Below, in pieces: positions 6,599 through 8,899 of a stretch of 8,899 bases of DNA. How positions within the stretch are numbered: position 1 is the stretch's first letter; each line of letters opens with the position of its first letter. A program made the translations under genes and the position numbers. Origin of the DNA: Candidatus Gastranaerophilales bacterium (GTDB lineage Bacteria; Cyanobacteriota; Vampirovibrionia; Gastranaerophilales; Gastranaerophilaceae); assembly GCA_944323495.1 (NCBI GenBank), contig CALUSZ010000108.1:1-8899 (forward strand). Direction: 5' to 3'. The notes beneath the pieces are model-generated. The model had not been told where the DNA came from. It made no database searches and worked only from the letters and a program-made list of their open reading frames with translations.

Positions 6599-6838
6599 AT
6601 GAAAACAAAAACTAGACTCAAGAAAAAAATACTTAAGAACCTCGGTTTGAGAGTTAAAACCTTTCGTAACGCCAAGGGGATATCACAGGAGGCTCTTGCA
6701 TTTCAAATTGGCGTTGATAGGACATATATTGGGGCAATTGAACAAGGATTGCGTAGTCCGTCTATTTATTGTTTATTTATACTTGCTAACGCATTAGACA
6801 CAACCATCTCCGAAATTTTAGACATTACTCTTGACTAG
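6599..6838 (+). CDS. XRE-family transcriptional regulator (C-protein-like size)
   Basis: A 79-residue helix-turn-helix protein, divergent from the hxs operon. A basic tail (1-12) precedes the domain GLRVKTFRNAKGISQEALAFQIGVDRTYIGAIEQGLRSPS, the standard XRE/Cro-C1 five-helix fold with recognition helix near RTYIGAIEQG. There is no effector domain, so it resembles restriction-modification controller proteins and small Cro-type regulators. No Shine-Dalgarno precedes ATG 6599, and an AT-rich -10-like GATAAT lies only a few bases upstream, so a leaderless mRNA is possible. Adjacent inverted repeats suggest it represses itself and the hxs promoter. Its 3' end overlaps the convergent ardC by 21 nt. 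It could instead serve the mobile element on its right. Confidence 0.88.
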   Translation: MKTKTRLKKKILKNLGLRVKTFRNAKGISQEALAFQIGVDRTYIGAIEQGLRSPSIYCLFILANALDTTISEILDITLD

Positions 6839-7642
6839 TATCAACCATTTCACAGCGTCAGTGGCAAACTTTGAAGCTTTAAAGATATAATTATTATCGT
6901 TTTTCAGTGCTTTAATCCAACTTTGTACATAAGCGGCAGAGTTTTGGAGATTAGCTTTTATTCCGAACTCTGCTAAGAGATAAGCCGCGCCGATTTCGGC
7001 AATAAGTTCTTCTAATGCCCTGTCATCTGCATTCATTCCTAATAACCGGTTACATCTTCCGGCTTTCAGCGTTGAGTGTATCAGCTCGTGCGCTAACGTT
7101 TGGTAATACGCAATAGATGTTTTGAACTTATTCTTAAATGGCATATTAATATAATCTCCGTCTATTGAATAATATGCACGCTCGCCTTCATGCCTCACGG
7201 CAACACCAGTACGCTTAATCAGGTCATCCAGTTCTTTAATCGGTCTGTACGTCACAGGTGCAGCGTCGAATTCTATCCCCTCTACCTGTGAATACACATT
7301 GAAAACATAATCTGTCTTGTAGTAATACTGCATTGTTTCTTCATTATTCTCATCTTTAACCTTACTCGGACAACAAATAGTAATAGGAGTTCCTTTCTCG
7401 CCTTTTCTTACTCTGCCGCCTAATTGATTAGCCTGTCTAAATCCTATCCAGTAATTACCAGTAAAGCCGAACTTCTTAACCGCAAGCCAAAGACCTAAAA
7501 GATTAAGCCCGTTGTAGGTGCGCTTTGTTAAATAATTCATAGGTAACAACTGGTGTTCAAACGGAGAAATCCAGGGAATATCTCCGCTTTTTAGAGCATT
7601 AATAATTTCTTGAGTAATCTTTTCTTTGTAATCCTGTCTCAT
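6818..7642 (-). CDS. ardC: ArdC-like antirestriction protein
   Basis: A 274-residue protein with the two-domain ArdC layout. The N-terminal single-strand DNA-binding domain (about 1-130) shows YKEKITQEIINAL, P-W, TKRTYNGLNLLGLW, WIGFRQANQLGGRVRKGEKG and YVFNVYSQVEG. The C-terminal domain is a zincin-type metallopeptidase fold with HELIH (185-189) and a downstream EELIAEIGAAYL helix whose E216 would be the third zinc ligand. Such proteins travel on plasmids, conjugative elements and phages and protect incoming DNA from host restriction. Catalytic ligands are intact and length is slightly short for the family. ATG 7642 has AAAGGA at good spacing. No partner mobilisation gene is visible in the window. 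Confidence 0.9.
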   Translation of the reverse strand: MRQDYKEKITQEIINALKSGDIPWISPFEHQLLPMNYLTKRTYNGLNLLGLWLAVKKFGFTGNYWIGFRQANQLGGRVRKGEKGTPITICCPSKVKDENNEETMQYYYKTDYVFNVYSQVEGIEFDAAPVTYRPIKELDDLIKRTGVAVRHEGERAYYSIDGDYINMPFKNKFKTSIAYYQTLAHELIHSTLKAGRCNRLLGMNADDRALEELIAEIGAAYLLAEFGIKANLQNSAAYVQSWIKALKNDNNYIFKASKFATDAVKWLILVKSNV

Positions 7643-7680
7643 AACGTTTTCCTTTCATTCCTTATTCTGTACAAGCCGAT

Positions 7681-7742
7681 TTAAGCCATAGTAAAACTTC
7701 TTTATAACGTTTTATACCTAGCAAAGATTTTACATGGCTTAA
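7681..7742. repeat. Large inverted repeat upstream of ardC
   Basis: TTAAGCCATaGTAAAA (7681-7696) and TTTTACATGGCTTAA (7728-7742) pair over 15 bp with one bulged base (A7690) around a 31-nt centre that itself contains the palindrome-like TATAACGTTTTATA. It fills most of the gap between the small basic gene and ardC, ending about 40 nt before the ardC start. It could be a terminator or attenuator stem, or a binding site controlling ardC. No clear T-tract follows. Confidence 0.55.
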
Positions 7743-7771
7743 CGGGCATTCTGACATGAGTAGTTAAATCG

Positions 7772-8044
7772 TTATACCTCAAGTCTTTGAAGGTAATTTA
7801 AATATTCAGGGTAGATAATATTATTGTGGTTAAATATACAGCTAATACGACGGCGCGTCGGGCTAATGTATTCAATTTTCAATCCGAAAATATGATTATT
7901 TGCGGAAAGCCATTCTAAAACTTTACGCCAGGAATAAACTTTCCAAGTTTCAACAGTTAACGTTGTAACAGTACGGTGTCGTGAACTTAAATATAGTTCA
8001 CCGTACACATATCTTAATAAATTAAATCTCTTTTGTTCTGACAT
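7772..8044 (-). CDS. Small basic protein of unknown function
   Basis: A 90-residue protein of no family I recognise. It is rich in Arg, Tyr and Trp, with a run KVYSWRKVLEWLSANN (35-50) that looks like an amphipathic helix, then a strand GLKIEYIS and a basic turn PTRRRIS. The size and charge would suit a DNA-binding or winged-helix-like protein, but this is a guess. There is no signal peptide or membrane segment. The start at 8044 was chosen because AAAGGAGGG lies 8 nt upstream. The frame continues open upstream to 8149 without a good binding site, through the structured leader. That leader would base-pair the ribosome binding site, so translation is probably regulated. It lies upstream of ardC on the same strand. 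Confidence 0.65.
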   Translation of the reverse strand: MSEQKRFNLLRYVYGELYLSSRHRTVTTLTVETWKVYSWRKVLEWLSANNHIFGLKIEYISPTRRRISCIFNHNNIIYPEYLNYLQRLEV

Positions 8045-8051
8045 AATACTG

Positions 8052-8199
8052 CCCTCCTTTACTCTTGTAACACTTGTCCCAATTGCAATAGCGGACAAAG
8101 TGAGGATATGCAAGACGGTTTCCTCCGGCAGATGAAATGTGCCTTGCATAACGCAGCTTGTCCGCTAAGCTAATGCAATAGTTACAAGGGTAAAGAGGG
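8052..8199 (-). promoter_or_regulatory. Long nested-hairpin leader masking a ribosome binding site
   Basis: Four nested stems, all co-linear, span this segment: 8052-8071 with 8181-8199 (18 bp, one bulge and one mismatch), 8083-8087 with 8174-8178 (5 bp), 8089-8098 with 8158-8167 (10 bp, perfect) and 8107-8114 with 8143-8150 (8 bp, perfect), giving about 41 bp in all. On the minus-strand transcript the outer stem includes the GGAGGG ribosome binding site of the gene starting at 8044. A competing local hairpin, 8071-8079 with 8093-8102, shares bases with the third stem. It could be a cis-acting RNA switch, an independent structured RNA, or a DNA hairpin site. It matches no RNA family that I recognise. 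Confidence 0.6.
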
Positions 8200-8414
8200 G
8201 ATTTATGGAAGAACAAAAATGAGGGAAAACATTTTACACTAATTAGTACTTTAGTAAATGAGTAACTTTAAGGGTTTTCAGCTTTTAAATAATGTATTGT
8301 TTTGTGAACTTAGAAATAAATTGTACATCTACTCAGCTCCGAGGGGTGGTAGAAAGAGTATAAAACATTTCCTGGAAAATTTTTCTGGGTGTCTGCTGCC
8401 GTATAAGCCCCATT

Positions 8415-8433
8415 CGCCCTGAGGGGGTGGGCG
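8415..8433. repeat. GC-rich hairpin
   Basis: CGCCC (8415-8419) and GGGCG (8429-8433) pair around a G-rich 9-nt loop, within a local run of G and C that contrasts sharply with the A/T-rich surroundings. The following sequence has no T-run, so a terminator is not supported on the plus strand. Confidence 0.35.
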
Positions 8434-8502
8434 GGAGCGGATAGAAGGGGATTAATATAGACCCGGCTAATTTTCCATTGGAAAATCTTGACAGCAAAAA
8501 AT

Positions 8503-8607
8503 TTGGTTAAGTTGGTTAAGATAAAATCAATAACTTTTAATATGTTCAAAAAAAATAAAAAATAAAATAAAAATCTTATCCAGATTTCACCTAACCACCT
8601 TAACCAA
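8503..8607. repeat. Facing pairs of tandem 9-bp repeats around an A-rich tract
   Basis: TTGGTTAAG occurs twice in perfect tandem (8503-8511, 8512-8520). The opposite strand carries the same unit exactly at 8599-8607 and a 7-of-9 variant (GTGGTTAGG) next to it at 8590-8598. The two tandem pairs point at each other across 69 bp that are very A-rich. This iteron-like layout could be a protein-binding origin region or a recombinase site, or a long hairpin if single-stranded. Confidence 0.6.
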
Positions 8608-8667
8608 AATAAATGCCCCCCTGGGATAACTAGAAGACATTTATGCAGTAGAGTTTAAAGCAGACTA

Positions 8668-8899
8668 TCAAAAAGTATCCCAGACTTCTTTACTCATGTG
8701 AATCATAGGCAAGTCGTCGAAGTGTGCACCTTTCTCAAAGCTATAAAGGGTTGTATTTGCCCGTCCTTTTTGAGTTTTAACAATAATATATTCACGAATA
8801 TCATCTTTAATGTTATTAAGACGTTTCGCGAAACTTTGAACATTAGGATACGCCTGCACAAAATACTGACGGGTTTCAGAACCTACTACCTTATAAATA
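8668..8899 (-). CDS. C-terminal part of an unrecognised protein (runs off right edge)
   Basis: The frame stays open from the right edge to the TGA at 8668-8670, giving 76 visible residues. The first ATG/GTG candidates inside the window are not needed, because the frame continues upstream past GTG 8859 to the edge, so this is most likely a truncated longer gene. Visible features are a helix-like SFAKRLNNIKDDIREYIIVKTQKG and an ending MIHMSKEVWDTF. No motif identifies the family. It may belong to the same mobile element as ardC and the repeat-rich DNA just downstream of it. Confidence 0.55.
   Translation of the reverse strand, partial: IYKVVGSETRQYFVQAYPNVQSFAKRLNNIKDDIREYIIVKTQKGRANTTLYSFEKGAHFDDLPMIHMSKEVWDTF

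Larger units (their letters stand above)
8217..8667. other. Gene-free, palindrome-rich region (possible origin-like DNA)
   Basis: No credible gene is seen in these 451 bases. It contains overlapping palindromes at 8233-8258 (including ACTAATTAGT at 8238-8247), a GC-rich island at 8405-8440 inside AT-rich DNA, a perfect 7-bp inverted repeat ATTTTCC/GGAAAAT at 8470-8486, tandem 9-bp repeats facing each other across an A-rich tract (8503-8607), and a 7-bp inverted repeat ATAAATG/CATTTAT at 8609-8644. The density of such elements resembles plasmid or phage replication or transfer origins, but no initiator gene is visible in the window. Confidence 0.45.

Noticed and set aside
8045..8149. Longer start at 8149 for the small basic protein
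   Set aside because: No ribosome binding site precedes it, and the added 35 residues are encoded by the long hairpin. ATG 8044 has a strong GGAGG.
8045..8216. Retron-type RNA
   Set aside because: The long terminal inverted repeat is reminiscent, but no reverse transcriptase gene is present; the adjacent gene encodes only 90 residues without such motifs.
8045..8216. Integron attC site
   Set aside because: The arms do not carry the RYYYAAC / GTTRRRY core sites (GTTACAA does not fit), and no integrase is seen.
8310..8549. Minus-strand 79-residue open frame
   Set aside because: It starts at a TTG without a ribosome binding site and runs through the 9-bp repeats and the GC-rich island; composition looks like translated non-coding DNA.
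8503..8607. CRISPR array
   Set aside because: Repeats are only 9 bp, in tandem without spacers and in opposed orientation; no cas gene is present.

Overview
This AT-rich window (GC content looks to be in the high thirties) is bacterial: compact genes, strong AGGAG-type ribosome binding sites, ATG/TTG starts and at least two near-perfect sigma70 promoters. Almost everything is transcribed leftward (minus strand). The lineage cannot be fixed from the sequence. Sec-type signal peptides, a His-Xaa-Ser (Hxs) peptide-maturation locus, a HigBA/GraTA-type toxin-antitoxin pair and an ArdC antirestriction gene fit accessory DNA of an uncultured, possibly host-associated, bacterium.

Left part (1-2731): a long gene runs off the left edge. 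It has an N-terminal PD-(D/E)XK, HsdR-like nuclease domain followed by a P-loop NTPase, an architecture typical of anti-invader defence proteins. Upstream on the same strand lie higB (toxin) and higA (antitoxin). higA has its own consensus promoter with a palindrome in the -35/-10 spacer.

Middle part (2895-6838): a leftward operon runs from one consensus promoter (TTGACA-17 bp-TATAAT, 6482-6510). In order it encodes a secreted precursor ending in seven His-Xaa-Ser triplets (hxsA-like), hxsD, two radical SAM maturases (hxsB, hxsC), and an extra secreted Ser/Gly/Tyr-rich protein whose start lies inside hxsC. Gene spacing is tight (8 nt gap, 1 nt gap, 14 nt overlap, 44 nt overlap). A divergent XRE-family regulator sits opposite, and the shared intergenic region carries five copies of an RCAAATAR motif arranged as inverted pairs, so the regulator plausibly controls both directions. 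The inferred scheme is that HxsB and HxsC, with HxsD, modify the His-Xaa-Ser tail and the product is exported. The chemistry is not evident from sequence.

Right part (6818-8899): an ArdC-like antirestriction protein, a small basic protein of unknown function, and the C-terminal end of a gene entering from the right edge. Between them lie unusual non-coding DNA structures: a 15-bp-arm inverted repeat (7681-7742), a roughly 148-nt nested hairpin that would bury the ribosome binding site of the small gene (8052-8199), and a palindrome-rich gene-free stretch (8217-8667) with tandem 9-bp repeats facing each other across an A-rich tract. This part resembles the maintenance or replication end of a mobile element.
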